Of a stretch of DNA of 64,000 nucleotides, positions 55,162 to 63,685 are shown in pieces. Source of the DNA: Methanolobus zinderi (GTDB taxonomy: Archaea > Halobacteriota > Methanosarcinia > Methanosarcinales > Methanosarcinaceae); the NCBI RefSeq assembly GCF_013388255.1, contig NZ_CP058215.1, positions 2,471,332 through 2,535,331 on the forward strand, given 5' to 3'. The notes under the pieces were generated by a model. The model was given only the letters and a program-made list of their open reading frames with translations. It searched no databases and was not told the origin of the DNA. Each line of letters opens with the position of its first letter. Position 1 is the first letter of the stretch. The translations under genes were made by a program, and so were the position numbers.

Positions 55162-55177
55162 GTGCCGCCTGCAGCGG
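55162..55177. repeat. GC-rich 16-mer, right copy flanking the island
   Basis: GTGCCGCCTGCAGCGG, same orientation as the copy at 52940-52955 (one mismatch), with a GCCGC/GCGGC stem. The bases just upstream are also similar (ATGAAAC versus ATGGAAT). Confidence 0.5.
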
Positions 55178-55225
55178 CTGATAGCACAGGAACTAATCCT
55201 GAAAGCCTTATTCCTTAAAATAATT

Positions 55226-55921
55226 TCATTCCTCATCATCCACAAACATCCGCGCCACCAGACCCAGATGGTCCTCGTGGAACGGATCGAGCTCTTTTCT
55301 CTGCAGCACCTCAAACTCCACACCAAAGACGTTTTCCAGTTTGCGGACCTCGTCCTTGAATATCTTTTTGGGGCTGGCTGTGGTGTCGATACTCCTTGAC
55401 TTGATGGAGAGCATCAGGTGGCCGTGTTCTTCTAAGAAATACTTTGAATTGATTGCTGCGATCTCGGCCTGGTTGGGCTGGGCCACATCCTGGAAGATCA
55501 CATCCGCTTTTTCCACTATGTGGGCGTAGGATTGGGGTTTGTTGGCGTCGGCCAGTATCGGGATGATGTTCGGACGCTGGTCGCAGAGCTGCAGCAGGTC
55601 GCGCATGGTGCGCGGAGAGAACTCCACTGCATAGACCAGGCCGTCCCGGAGAATGTCCGATACATGGCTGACGGTTGTGCCCGAGGCTGCTCCAAGATAG
55701 AGTACCGTGGAATCGTAAGTTATCGGAATCTCGAACTTCTTCAGAGCCATGGCACCCAGTTTACTGCGTTTTGGGTCCCAGAGGCGGTATTCTTCGTCTT
55801 CTTCCTCTATCAGGCGCTCGCCGTAGACACTGATACCTGGCATGAGGTTTCTGGTTGCCAGGCTTTTCCTGTCATCTAGGTCGATCTCGAATATTCCGTC
55901 ACTGATCTCTTCAACAGACAT
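55226..55921 (-). CDS. flpA: Fibrillarin-like rRNA/tRNA 2'-O-methyltransferase
   Basis: 231 residues. Archaeal fibrillarin: YRLWDPKRSKLGAMALK, SAM motif VLYLGAASGTTVSHVSDI, VYAVEFSPRTMRDLL, and VIFQDVAQPNQAEI. It is the catalytic subunit of box C/D RNPs, guided by sRNAs and scaffolded by Nop5. Start ATG 55921 overlaps the Nop5 stop. Confidence 0.97.
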   Translation of the reverse strand: MSVEEISDGIFEIDLDDRKSLATRNLMPGISVYGERLIEEEDEEYRLWDPKRSKLGAMALKKFEIPITYDSTVLYLGAASGTTVSHVSDILRDGLVYAVEFSPRTMRDLLQLCDQRPNIIPILADANKPQSYAHIVEKADVIFQDVAQPNQAEIAAINSKYFLEEHGHLMLSIKSRSIDTTASPKKIFKDEVRKLENVFGVEFEVLQRKELDPFHEDHLGLVARMFVDDEE

Positions 55922-56955
55922 CAGCGTCTACCTCCTCTCTTTTTCCTTCCCTTACCCTTTGGCTTTGATTTTTTCTTTGGTGGATTCGGATTTGCCTTTC
56001 TGATAGCACTGAGTTTTTTCTCAAGCTGTTCTTTGATTGACGGATCCTTTTCACCTGAATAAAAGTCCGTTCTTGCCGCAAGGCTGATCTTGGCCGCAAA
56101 AGCCCTTGCCAGTTTTCCTCGCTGCCACCAGGGTGCGTTCTTGATGATAACGTTGTTGAAAATAATACCATGCTTAGGGGATGGTGTGTTCGAGCGCAGG
56201 TGCTTGAACAGCGCCCTGTTGGCGCCTATTACCTGTACCGTGCTGGAAGGGAAAGCTGCAAGTTTTTCCAGACTTCCTGCAATGCTTATGAGCCTTGCTC
56301 CAAGCAGTCCGCCTGCAACATCCGTCAGGTTCGGTGCAAGCGAACCCATGCCTGTAACAATATAGCTTTCGATCTGCCTGCGGGTATCGTACAGGCCACA
56401 GAGATTGGATGCAAATGCCTTCAGCAGCTCCTCGTCCGCAAAAGAAAGTTCCGAACCCATGGACTTTGATGCCTTATCAAAAAGCTGATGATCTTCAGGC
56501 ACATTGCCACGTGATCCGAAAGCCATCACAAACCTTGCAAGCGGCTCTCCGGTAAGCTCCAGTTCAGGGAAGTACATACCATACCATTCCAGCAGGCGCT
56601 CGCTGAGCTCATTGACATTCTTATCGATATCATCCAGAGCTTCCACTGCATGTACAATTCGCACATCATCTGTATCTGTGCCGGAGATACGGCTCTTGGC
56701 TGCCCTGATACAGACATCCCTCAGCAGTATATCATAATCCTCATCCAGATCCACAAAACCACAATCCAGGGCAAGCTGCCTCAGATCCGGAATAGTCTGA
56801 CCGCTCTCCTGCAATTCTAGAACACGCAGAGCCAGCATTTCCGGGTCTTTTTCAAAGAGCTGGTAAGTTGTGATTTCACCCTCCGCGTCCAGGGTGAAAC
56901 TGCCAAACCATGAATTGAACTCAGTAGCCAGTTCAGACCCTCCTGATGTCCGCAC
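55921..56955 (-). CDS. nop5: Nop5 (NOP5/NOP56) C/D RNP core protein
   Basis: 344 residues from a GTG at 56955, or 336 from CTG 56931. The CTG lies 7 nt after a perfect AGGAGG, whereas the GTG has no site. The coiled coil and NOP domain are clear (GMGSLAPNLTDVAGGLLGARLISIAGSLEKLAAFPSS, TPSPKHGIIFN), with the basic tail KKKSKPKGKGRKKRGG. It scaffolds L7Ae, fibrillarin and guide RNA. It overlaps beta-RFAP synthase by 23 bp. Confidence 0.95.
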   Translation of the reverse strand: MRTSGGSELATEFNSWFGSFTLDAEGEITTYQLFEKDPEMLALRVLELQESGQTIPDLRQLALDCGFVDLDEDYDILLRDVCIRAAKSRISGTDTDDVRIVHAVEALDDIDKNVNELSERLLEWYGMYFPELELTGEPLARFVMAFGSRGNVPEDHQLFDKASKSMGSELSFADEELLKAFASNLCGLYDTRRQIESYIVTGMGSLAPNLTDVAGGLLGARLISIAGSLEKLAAFPSSTVQVIGANRALFKHLRSNTPSPKHGIIFNNVIIKNAPWWQRGKLARAFAAKISLAARTDFYSGEKDPSIKEQLEKKLSAIRKANPNPPKKKSKPKGKGRKKRGGRR

Positions 56956-57892
56956 CAGTATTGTTTGCCTGGGTTATCATCACCCTGCCACCGATGGTCC
57001 TGTCCAGATGGTCCTGCACATCTTCCATGATGTAAGCTGCATCTTCCCTGCTGTCCACAACTCCATAGACAACGGGACCAAAAGAGCTCATACCCGCACC
57101 ATATGCACCGGACTCCTGCATCAGGGTGATCACATCCCTTACAGCCTGACGCTGGAGCTGTACTTCACGTTTCTTAAAGCCCAGGGTCTGTATATGATTT
57201 ACAGCACGTCCGAAGGCCTCGATATCATCCTCAATTATGGCGGGCATCATTTTCATGAGGATCATATGAGATACTTCCTGAACCTCATTCAGTGGTATGG
57301 GACATACCTTGCGGAAAATATCGGCCTCCTTTGCATCATGTGCACCCTGAGTGTCAGGAAGTGCAAGAACGATGTCCCAGTCAGGCAAATCGTGCCTGAA
57401 TAGTACAGGTGCGGGATCGGCCCTGCTTGCCGAGGACGGGGAAAAAGAACCTTTTTCGCTGAATTTATGTCCACCGTCAACGATAAAGCCACCTGATTCA
57501 AAAGACGCTACGCCGATTCCTGAAGTGCCGCCACGTCCCACGGCAATGGCCAGCTCCCGGACACCCATCCCAAGACCATACAACTCATTGACAGCAGCAG
57601 CAGCGGACAGGGACGCCTGGGTTCCCGATCCAAGACCCACGTGGGAATACATATCCTCTTCGATAAGAATTCTTATTCCTTCACCTTCAGGAAGGACTTT
57701 CCCGGCTGCGGCCTCCATCCTTTCCTTCAGAATAGAATCGCCTGCAACCTCTATCTGATCGGATTTTTCTGCGGAAATTGTAATATGAGGAGATTCCAGG
57801 GATATACCTGCACCACCATCTATCCTGCCCCATGATGCATTCATGTCGATGAGTGTAAGGTGTAACCTGGAAGGAGACGTTATTCTGATCAT
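56933..57892 (-). CDS. Beta-ribofuranosylaminobenzene 5'-phosphate synthase
   Basis: 319 residues, GHMP-kinase fold: ITSPSRLHLTLIDMNASWGRIDGGAGISLE, the glycine-rich HVGLGSGTQASLSAAAAVNELYGL, and GRGGTSGIGVASFESGGFIVDGGH. It joins PRPP and 4-aminobenzoate in the first committed step of tetrahydromethanopterin/sarcinapterin synthesis. It heads an operon with nop5 and flpA. Confidence 0.94.
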   Translation of the reverse strand: MIRITSPSRLHLTLIDMNASWGRIDGGAGISLESPHITISAEKSDQIEVAGDSILKERMEAAAGKVLPEGEGIRILIEEDMYSHVGLGSGTQASLSAAAAVNELYGLGMGVRELAIAVGRGGTSGIGVASFESGGFIVDGGHKFSEKGSFSPSSASRADPAPVLFRHDLPDWDIVLALPDTQGAHDAKEADIFRKVCPIPLNEVQEVSHMILMKMMPAIIEDDIEAFGRAVNHIQTLGFKKREVQLQRQAVRDVITLMQESGAYGAGMSSFGPVVYGVVDSREDAAYIMEDVQDHLDRTIGGRVMITQANNTGADIRRV

Positions 57893-57941
57893 GCTAATGT
57901 CTATCAGTTCAACATACTATTAAACAATTAGCACATTCGAC

Positions 57942-58661
57942 TCATGCAGGATCGGGAATATCCTTCTTTCTTATGAGTGCCCAGGAAAGCCTCAGTACAT
58001 TTCTGTTGAAGACAAATTTCATGACAGCAGGGATTAAACTGGCTATCCTGAACTTGATATCACCTATAATGTGGAAATCAAGCATCATTTCTATAAAATT
58101 GGGCTCCGCGTAAAGCCTGACCCTTTCATACTGATATTCCAGATATCCTCTTAAAGCATACAGGTAACCAACCACCATACCCGTATCCGCCGGATCATCA
58201 AAACCAAACTTCAGATCAAGGTTCAGTTTGTGGATATCAATTGCTCCGAGTATCCCTTCTGCCAGCCTGATCACGGGCACTATAAGCAGTCTGAGCATCT
58301 TGATTATATTGCTTACCGACCATCTTTCAGATTCTTTGTCTTCCTTCTTTTGATCAGCACTTACAGTAGATTCGTCCTTTTTTTGCCTCTCTGCTTCAAC
58401 AGGCTGCGGTTCACTCTTCTCTTTTTTGGGCTTATCAGCCGGAGGTTCAGTTGCTTTGCTGGTTTTCTTTTTTTTCCCGGATTTGTCCTTTCCCGCAAGC
58501 TTCACAGGATCCACAGAATAGCTTAAAAAAAGCCATTTTATACGTATCTTATGCTGGAATTCTCCCCCTCTTTTGTCAAGTACCAGCATCACATGAAAAG
58601 ATACGAATAATATCAACAGCAGCAATAGTATCAGCAGAGCTATGAGAATTTCCAGAACCAT
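57942..58661 (-). CDS. DUF2953 membrane protein (YtfI-like)
   Basis: 239 residues. N-terminal transmembrane helix (ILIALLILLLLLILFVSFHVML), a charged Lys/Glu/Pro linker (about 60-115) and a C-terminal domain (LDLKFGFDDPADTGMVVGYLYALRG...VRLYAEPNF) typical of DUF2953. In Bacillus this family (YtfI) is encoded next to YtfJ, as here. Probably an envelope protein. Confidence 0.85.
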   Translation of the reverse strand: MVLEILIALLILLLLLILFVSFHVMLVLDKRGGEFQHKIRIKWLFLSYSVDPVKLAGKDKSGKKKKTSKATEPPADKPKKEKSEPQPVEAERQKKDESTVSADQKKEDKESERWSVSNIIKMLRLLIVPVIRLAEGILGAIDIHKLNLDLKFGFDDPADTGMVVGYLYALRGYLEYQYERVRLYAEPNFIEMMLDFHIIGDIKFRIASLIPAVMKFVFNRNVLRLSWALIRKKDIPDPA

Positions 58662-58712
58662 GACTGCCCCACACAGATGTCAGTAATCGGAAAGAAGACG
58701 GGTCACGTCTTC

Positions 58713-59147
58713 TTACAGCTTTGCACTTGATTCGGACTGGGCCTGAGCTTCAGCAGGGCTTTGGGGTTCCCTGTAGATTTCAGCTTCCTCGCCTTTATCT
58801 TTCTTTGACTTCATGGACTTCATCTTCTCTATCATTCCGGGAACCGAGTCCATGATCTTGTCAAGTCCACCCTTGCCGGTTATCGGTAAAAGCTCCACGC
58901 CATCGGGAGACATTATTATGAATGCGATAGGTTCGATCTTGGCACCTGCACCACCGCCACCACCAAATCCTTCTTCAGCATCTTTTTTCTTGCCTTCGCC
59001 CCCTCCGCTTCCAAATCCAAAGGAAACTTTCGTCACAGGTATTATGGTGGTATCTCCGCAAACTACCGGATCTCCAACTACGGTCTTTGTGTTCACAAGT
59101 CTTTCAAGTTCACCGGAAATATCTTTTATGATCTCTTCAACTGCCAT
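58713..59147 (-). CDS. GerW/YtfJ family protein
   Basis: 144 residues. The whole body is the YtfJ fold: LVNTKTVVGDPVVCGDTTIIPVTKVSFGFGSGG, a glycine-rich stretch (GFGGGGGAGA), then IEPIAFIIMSPDGVELLPI; an acidic Ser/Ala tail follows. In Bacillus, YtfJ is a sporulation protein; archaea do not sporulate, so the role differs here. 51 bp upstream of the DUF2953 gene in the same unit. Confidence 0.9.
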   Translation of the reverse strand: MAVEEIIKDISGELERLVNTKTVVGDPVVCGDTTIIPVTKVSFGFGSGGGEGKKKDAEEGFGGGGGAGAKIEPIAFIIMSPDGVELLPITGKGGLDKIMDSVPGMIEKMKSMKSKKDKGEEAEIYREPQSPAEAQAQSESSAKL

Positions 59148-59236
59148 GCAATAACCCCTTTAATAGGACAATTTACATAATCCCATTTATCATTGATTCT
59201 CATAATTAAAAAACATATCTGAAAATCCTGAGAACG

Positions 59237-61426
59237 TTAATAGGAATCTTCTGCATTATCCTGGAAGAAGTTCATCAGAGAATACTTCACCTTTTCAGGC
59301 TCCACATCGATAAACTCTTCTCGCTCCTCGGGTGGGAAAGCCTCGAATACCGAAAACTTGCCGAATTTTGCAGGTGCGTCTGTGAGATAACGCCCGTCCA
59401 GTAATATCCTTACACCATAGTCCACTGGTGAACGTACCACTCTTCCCATTGCCTGTCTTATCTTACGAACTGTAGGCACCTGCACCGCATACTCCCATCC
59501 GGCACCATACCCGAAGCTGTGGTCATAGGCAGATTCAACAGCATGCATCCGGTCATTGAGAGCCGGATAGCCCACACCCACGATAATCACGGTCCTTCCC
59601 CTTCCGTCACGGTAGTCTATGCCCTCGCTCAAGGTACCCCAGAGATAGGATATGAGCACCGCCTTGCCACCATCTTCACCTATACGGAAGAAATCCTCCC
59701 TGACCTCCTGTGAAGATACGCCTACCTCATCAAGGAAGACAGGAATATTGAAATTGGCATCTATTTTACTGTAGTAGCGCTTTGCCTCGTAATAGCTCTG
59801 GAAAAAGATGATGACATTACCCTGGCTGTTCTCCACGGCATCGAAAATTACCTCTTCCACAGCTTGAAGGGTCTGCGGATCATCCCTGCTCTTGGCAAAA
59901 AGAGGAGGGACAGATACTGCAATTGTCAGACGCTTCTCTTCCGGGAAAGAAGTCCCGTAGGCAATCTCACGAACCTCCCTTCCGATTCCAAGAGTGGATC
60001 GTATCATATCAAAGGGCCTCATGGTGGCTGACATGAGTATGGCGGAGAATACCGAGTCCAGCAGGGGCTCTGTGACATTTTTCGGAATACAGGTGAACAG
60101 CTCCAGACGGCCGTATATCTCGTTATCCATATCCCGCCTTACATTCAGTATGGGATAATAATTGGGATTGTTCGCAAGCACCAGATATGAGGATATAAAG
60201 TCCGCCACATATCGGATGTGTGAGCGCTTCAGTACCTTGCTCAGACCCTTCTTGTACTGCTCGCGGAAATTCTCATCAAGCATGGCTCCAAAGGCACTTG
60301 CCTCGGACAATGTCTTCTGGATCTCCTCTTCACCACCGAATCCGGATTCTTTTGCAAGCCTGAGGAATTTCCCGCTTACCATATCATTGCGCTCATAAGG
60401 ATCACTTATACGCATGTCGTACCAGTTCCGACCGATCCTCTCACGCTCGCCGAACTTGAAGCGGGCGTTGTAGGTGTCTTTGATGATATTGAGAAGTATC
60501 TTGAAAAGATTATGAGAGCCACCATCGGGCATCTGGTCCATGTTCGCCTCGATCTCGGAGATAGCTTTCTCGATGGTGTGCTCGGTGATGGTCAGCGAGG
60601 AATGCGACCTTGCAGCAGCCTCTATGTTGTGTGCCTCGTCAAAGATAGTTATTACATCCTGTGGCTCCTTTTCCAGCCAGTTCAGGACGGTCATGAAAAT
60701 ATCACTGTTAAGGACATGATGATAATTACAGATCACAAAATCAGCGTGTTTGAGTTCACGCTTTAGCAGCTCATACCCACACATTCCTTTCTGGAAGGCA
60801 TAGTCATTGACTTCTTCAGGAGTGCGTACGTCCGCAAAGAGCCACTGCCTGAATGATTCGCTGTCGCTGCGCAGTACTTCATATAAATGATTACAGGAGC
60901 GGTTCCTGACTTCCCTTATCTTCTCTTCCGCGACCTCCAGTTCCTTTGAAAGGGCATCGCGCAGGGCCACCAGTGCAGGATCCCGGGAACGCTTGTAGTT
61001 CTCTGTTGCGGATTTCATCTCCTGTTTCTTCAGGGCGATCTCCCGCTCCAGTTCAAGCGCTTCGAAGGTGTTCTCCCTCTTAAGGGCACACTCATCATAG
61101 TCCACACCGTTGGGACACATGGTGGTCTTGCCCTTGACCACCGCTACCTTCACATCATTATCCTGTTTTATTTCACGGGCTTCGTTGATGAACTGTACCA
61201 TCTGCTGGTGCACATTGGTGGCGATGATCACAGTTTTCTGGAGCTGCTTGCCCACCTGAAGGGCAGGAGCAAGGGCACTGAGGGTCTTACCCGTACCACA
61301 GGCACCCTCAAAAAGAATTATTTCCTTATTCATCAGTGCAGCATGTATCTTATCCATGGCATCCTGCTGATTTGGATAGCAGGCGTCCTTGGGGAAGTAT
61401 TTCATGTAACCGCTTTTAGCACTCAT
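59237..61426 (-). CDS. XPD/DinG-type superfamily 2 DNA helicase with Fe-S domain
   Basis: 729 residues. Walker A GACGTGKT (41-48), four cysteines of the 4Fe-4S domain (104, 112, 178, 216), DEAH box (263-266), and C-terminal motifs SATM, GTLSEGIDY and QAMGRVVR. It is a 5'-3' helicase of the Rad3/XPD family, acting in repair or replication. It lies between the GerW-like and pilin genes, apparently on its own. Confidence 0.93.
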   Translation of the reverse strand: MSAKSGYMKYFPKDACYPNQQDAMDKIHAALMNKEIILFEGACGTGKTLSALAPALQVGKQLQKTVIIATNVHQQMVQFINEAREIKQDNDVKVAVVKGKTTMCPNGVDYDECALKRENTFEALELEREIALKKQEMKSATENYKRSRDPALVALRDALSKELEVAEEKIREVRNRSCNHLYEVLRSDSESFRQWLFADVRTPEEVNDYAFQKGMCGYELLKRELKHADFVICNYHHVLNSDIFMTVLNWLEKEPQDVITIFDEAHNIEAAARSHSSLTITEHTIEKAISEIEANMDQMPDGGSHNLFKILLNIIKDTYNARFKFGERERIGRNWYDMRISDPYERNDMVSGKFLRLAKESGFGGEEEIQKTLSEASAFGAMLDENFREQYKKGLSKVLKRSHIRYVADFISSYLVLANNPNYYPILNVRRDMDNEIYGRLELFTCIPKNVTEPLLDSVFSAILMSATMRPFDMIRSTLGIGREVREIAYGTSFPEEKRLTIAVSVPPLFAKSRDDPQTLQAVEEVIFDAVENSQGNVIIFFQSYYEAKRYYSKIDANFNIPVFLDEVGVSSQEVREDFFRIGEDGGKAVLISYLWGTLSEGIDYRDGRGRTVIIVGVGYPALNDRMHAVESAYDHSFGYGAGWEYAVQVPTVRKIRQAMGRVVRSPVDYGVRILLDGRYLTDAPAKFGKFSVFEAFPPEEREEFIDVEPEKVKYSLMNFFQDNAEDSY

Positions 61427-61472
61427 TGCACTCCCCTATGAGCTCACCTTACTTAAACGGTTTTGATGTGAT

Positions 61473-62123
61473 TTACTGTGCAGGGGTGACCTCATGCTCA
61501 AACTCTGCAATGATCTTATCACTCTTACTGTCAAAGATTTTAATCGTGATTATGCTGTTTTCCCTGAGTCCGTAATTGTCAGAAGTGTTTGTCATTCCGT
61601 TGAGGACAACATGTACTGATGTGGGACCATTTCCGATCACACTATCCCTACCATTCAGAACAAGTTTTTCTCCTGCAGACCAGATACCATCAAGAATATC
61701 CGGGTTATGTGAAGCGTATGGAGGATTTTTTCTATCGGTTGTGAGATCATCATAAGTAATTAAAACTTCACCATCCATAGGTTGATTTCCATTACCAACA
61801 ATTCCAATGTAAGCATTGCCTTCACCGCCAATTGTTATTTTTGTAGAAGCTGTTTGTAAGGAATCACCGCCTTTGTGAATAAGTATCACGTAGTTTTGAT
61901 CATAACCGTAATGATTCGGCATCGGTACGCCGCCCTCCACACTCTCCACCTCGATAACTGCCATCGGAGCCTTGCTCAGGGAATCTGAAAAGCCATCACC
62001 ATATACAGAAGTAACAGTTATTCCTGCAAGCAGGATAGTGAGGAGCAGCATGAGTATGACACCGATTACAGGCGATATGCCACTATCAGCAAATACGAAA
62101 ATAGGAGAGAATCTTTTTTGCAT
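61473..62123 (-). CDS. Archaeal type IV pilin-like protein
   Basis: 216 residues. Short positively charged leader, then the archaeal pilin N domain SGISPVIGVILMLLLTILLAGI, processed by an EppA/PibD-type peptidase after the Gly/Ala-rich cut site. A beta-rich extracellular domain follows (VILIHKGGDSLQTASTKITIGG, VLNGRDSVIG). Single pilin gene without neighbouring assembly genes. Confidence 0.85.
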   Translation of the reverse strand: MQKRFSPIFVFADSGISPVIGVILMLLLTILLAGITVTSVYGDGFSDSLSKAPMAVIEVESVEGGVPMPNHYGYDQNYVILIHKGGDSLQTASTKITIGGEGNAYIGIVGNGNQPMDGEVLITYDDLTTDRKNPPYASHNPDILDGIWSAGEKLVLNGRDSVIGNGPTSVHVVLNGMTNTSDNYGLRENSIITIKIFDSKSDKIIAEFEHEVTPAQ

Positions 62124-62399
62124 AGTATGCAGTTAATACGGAACTACATAAATTTTGCTTAATTAAAATAATATATTTTTCTATTGAACAAATCTATTCA
62201 GAACAAAGAAAGGACTATGTGCAGAACAAAAAACCGGACCTTCAGAGAAATAGAGAAAACATGGAGATGTTATCTTTATTTAGACAGACAACGATAACTT
62301 TTTATTTCACTTATGTAATGATAGAGTGTAGTTCATTACTAATATAGTGGATATTAATATAATACGCCACATCAGTCAAACAATAAGGAGAAAAGTAAA

Positions 62400-62576
62400 A
62401 TGGTAGCAATTATTACTGTCAGCGAATGTGTCGGTTGCGGAACATGCGTAGATGAATGCCCGGCAGAGGCAATCGCTATGAACGGCGACAACATTGCAGT
62501 AGTAGACGCAGGTGAGTGTCTGGACTGCGGTGCATGTGTCGATGTGTGCCCGACAGACGCAATAGCCATGGAATAA
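62400..62576 (+). CDS. 2[4Fe-4S] ferredoxin
   Basis: 58 residues, AAGGAG upstream of ATG 62400. Two CxxCxxCxxxCP motifs: Cys 10, 13, 16, 20 and Cys 40, 43, 46, 50. It is the typical low-potential clostridial-type ferredoxin used as electron carrier in methanogenesis. The upstream 276 bp hold only its promoter. Confidence 0.95.
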   Translation: MVAIITVSECVGCGTCVDECPAEAIAMNGDNIAVVDAGECLDCGACVDVCPTDAIAME

Positions 62577-62620
62577 CCCATTGGTTTATTCCGGGGCGTT
62601 CTATTTTTAAATTCTTTTTT
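62570..62620 (+). terminator. Terminator of the ferredoxin gene
   Basis: Stem GGAATAA/TTATTCC (62570-62576 with 62586-62592) overlapping the stop codon, followed by T-rich runs to about 62620. Confidence 0.5.
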
Positions 62621-62641
62621 CTTATTTTTCGAGGAAGATCT

Positions 62642-63673
62642 ATGTCAGAATCAATCAAAGCAGGTGTCTTGGGTGCTACCGGTGCGGTAGGACAGAGATT
62701 CATACAGGCACTGGAGAATCACCCCTGGTTCGAAGTCACATCCCTTGCAGCATCTGAAAGAAGTGCAGGGAAAACATACGGAAAAGCAGCTAACTGGAGA
62801 CTCGAGAGCAACATCCCCGACAATGTAAGGGATATGGAAGTTGTCCCGGTTGATCCCAAAAAGGTGGATGCGGATGTTGTATTCTCAGCACTTCCATCAG
62901 ACTATGCTAAAACCGTAGAGGCTGAGTTTGCCAAAGAAGGATTTGCAGTTGCAAGTAATGCATCCGCATTCAGAACGGCAGAAGATGTACCGCTCGTGGT
63001 CCCCGAGGTCAATGCAGATCATCTGGGACTCATAGATGTACAGCAGGACAATCGTGGATGGGACGGTTACATAGTAACAAACCCCAACTGTTCTACCATT
63101 ATCATGGTCCCGACACTCAAACCACTCATGCAGTTCGGCCTTGAAGCAGTCCAGGTGGCCACTATGCAGGCAGTCTCCGGTGCAGGTTACAATGGTGTCT
63201 CTTCAATGGCAATACTTGATAATATCGTCCCTTACATCGGCGGTGAAGAGGAGAAGATGGAAACAGAACCACTGAAACTTCTCGGTGAGTTCGATGGTTC
63301 AGAGATCACCTTTGCAGACATAGACATCAGTGCATCCTGTAACAGGGTTCCGGTAATGGATGGTCATACCGAATCGATCTGGGCAAAAATGGCAGATAAG
63401 CCAAGCCCTGAACAGGTTAAAGAGGCATTCCTCAACTTCAAGCCGGACCTTGGAGACCTCCCGACTGAGCCCGAAGAGGTAATCATAGTCAGGGAAGAGG
63501 CAGACAGACCACAGCCCCGCCTTGACAGGAACATGGGCAATGGTATGAGTGTATCTGTCGGAAGGATCAGAGAAGGTATCCGTTATACCGCAATGGGACA
63601 CAACACCATCCGCGGTGCAGCAGGCGCAAGTGTTCTTAACGCCGAGCTTCTCCACAAGATGGGCAAACTCTGA
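62642..63673 (+). CDS. asd: Aspartate-semialdehyde dehydrogenase
   Basis: 343 residues from ATG 62642 (GAGGAAG upstream); the longer frame to 62516 runs through the ferredoxin and is rejected. NADP loop [13 protein letters not shown], catalytic Cys150 in NPNCSTIIM, and the downstream signature [15 protein letters not shown] with the catalytic His. It makes aspartate semialdehyde for lysine, threonine and methionine. 12 bp before the next gene. Confidence 0.95.
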   Translation: MSESIKAGVLGATGAVGQRFIQALENHPWFEVTSLAASERSAGKTYGKAANWRLESNIPDNVRDMEVVPVDPKKVDADVVFSALPSDYAKTVEAEFAKEGFAVASNASAFRTAEDVPLVVPEVNADHLGLIDVQQDNRGWDGYIVTNPNCSTIIMVPTLKPLMQFGLEAVQVATMQAVSGAGYNGVSSMAILDNIVPYIGGEEEKMETEPLKLLGEFDGSEITFADIDISASCNRVPVMDGHTESIWAKMADKPSPEQVKEAFLNFKPDLGDLPTEPEEVIIVREEADRPQPRLDRNMGNGMSVSVGRIREGIRYTAMGHNTIRGAAGASVLNAELLHKMGKL

Positions 63674-63685
63674 TAAGGTGATATA

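Larger units (their letters stand above)
54923..55225. other. Gene-poor right end of the AT-rich island
   Basis: Holds only the mini-gene at 54998-55117 and the GC-rich 16-mer at 55162-55177. Otherwise A/T-rich, with no supportable gene. Confidence 0.5.

Noticed and set aside
62516-62641. N-terminal extension of asd
   Set aside because: It runs in another frame through the ferredoxin gene and its terminator; ATG 62642 has its own ribosome-binding site.
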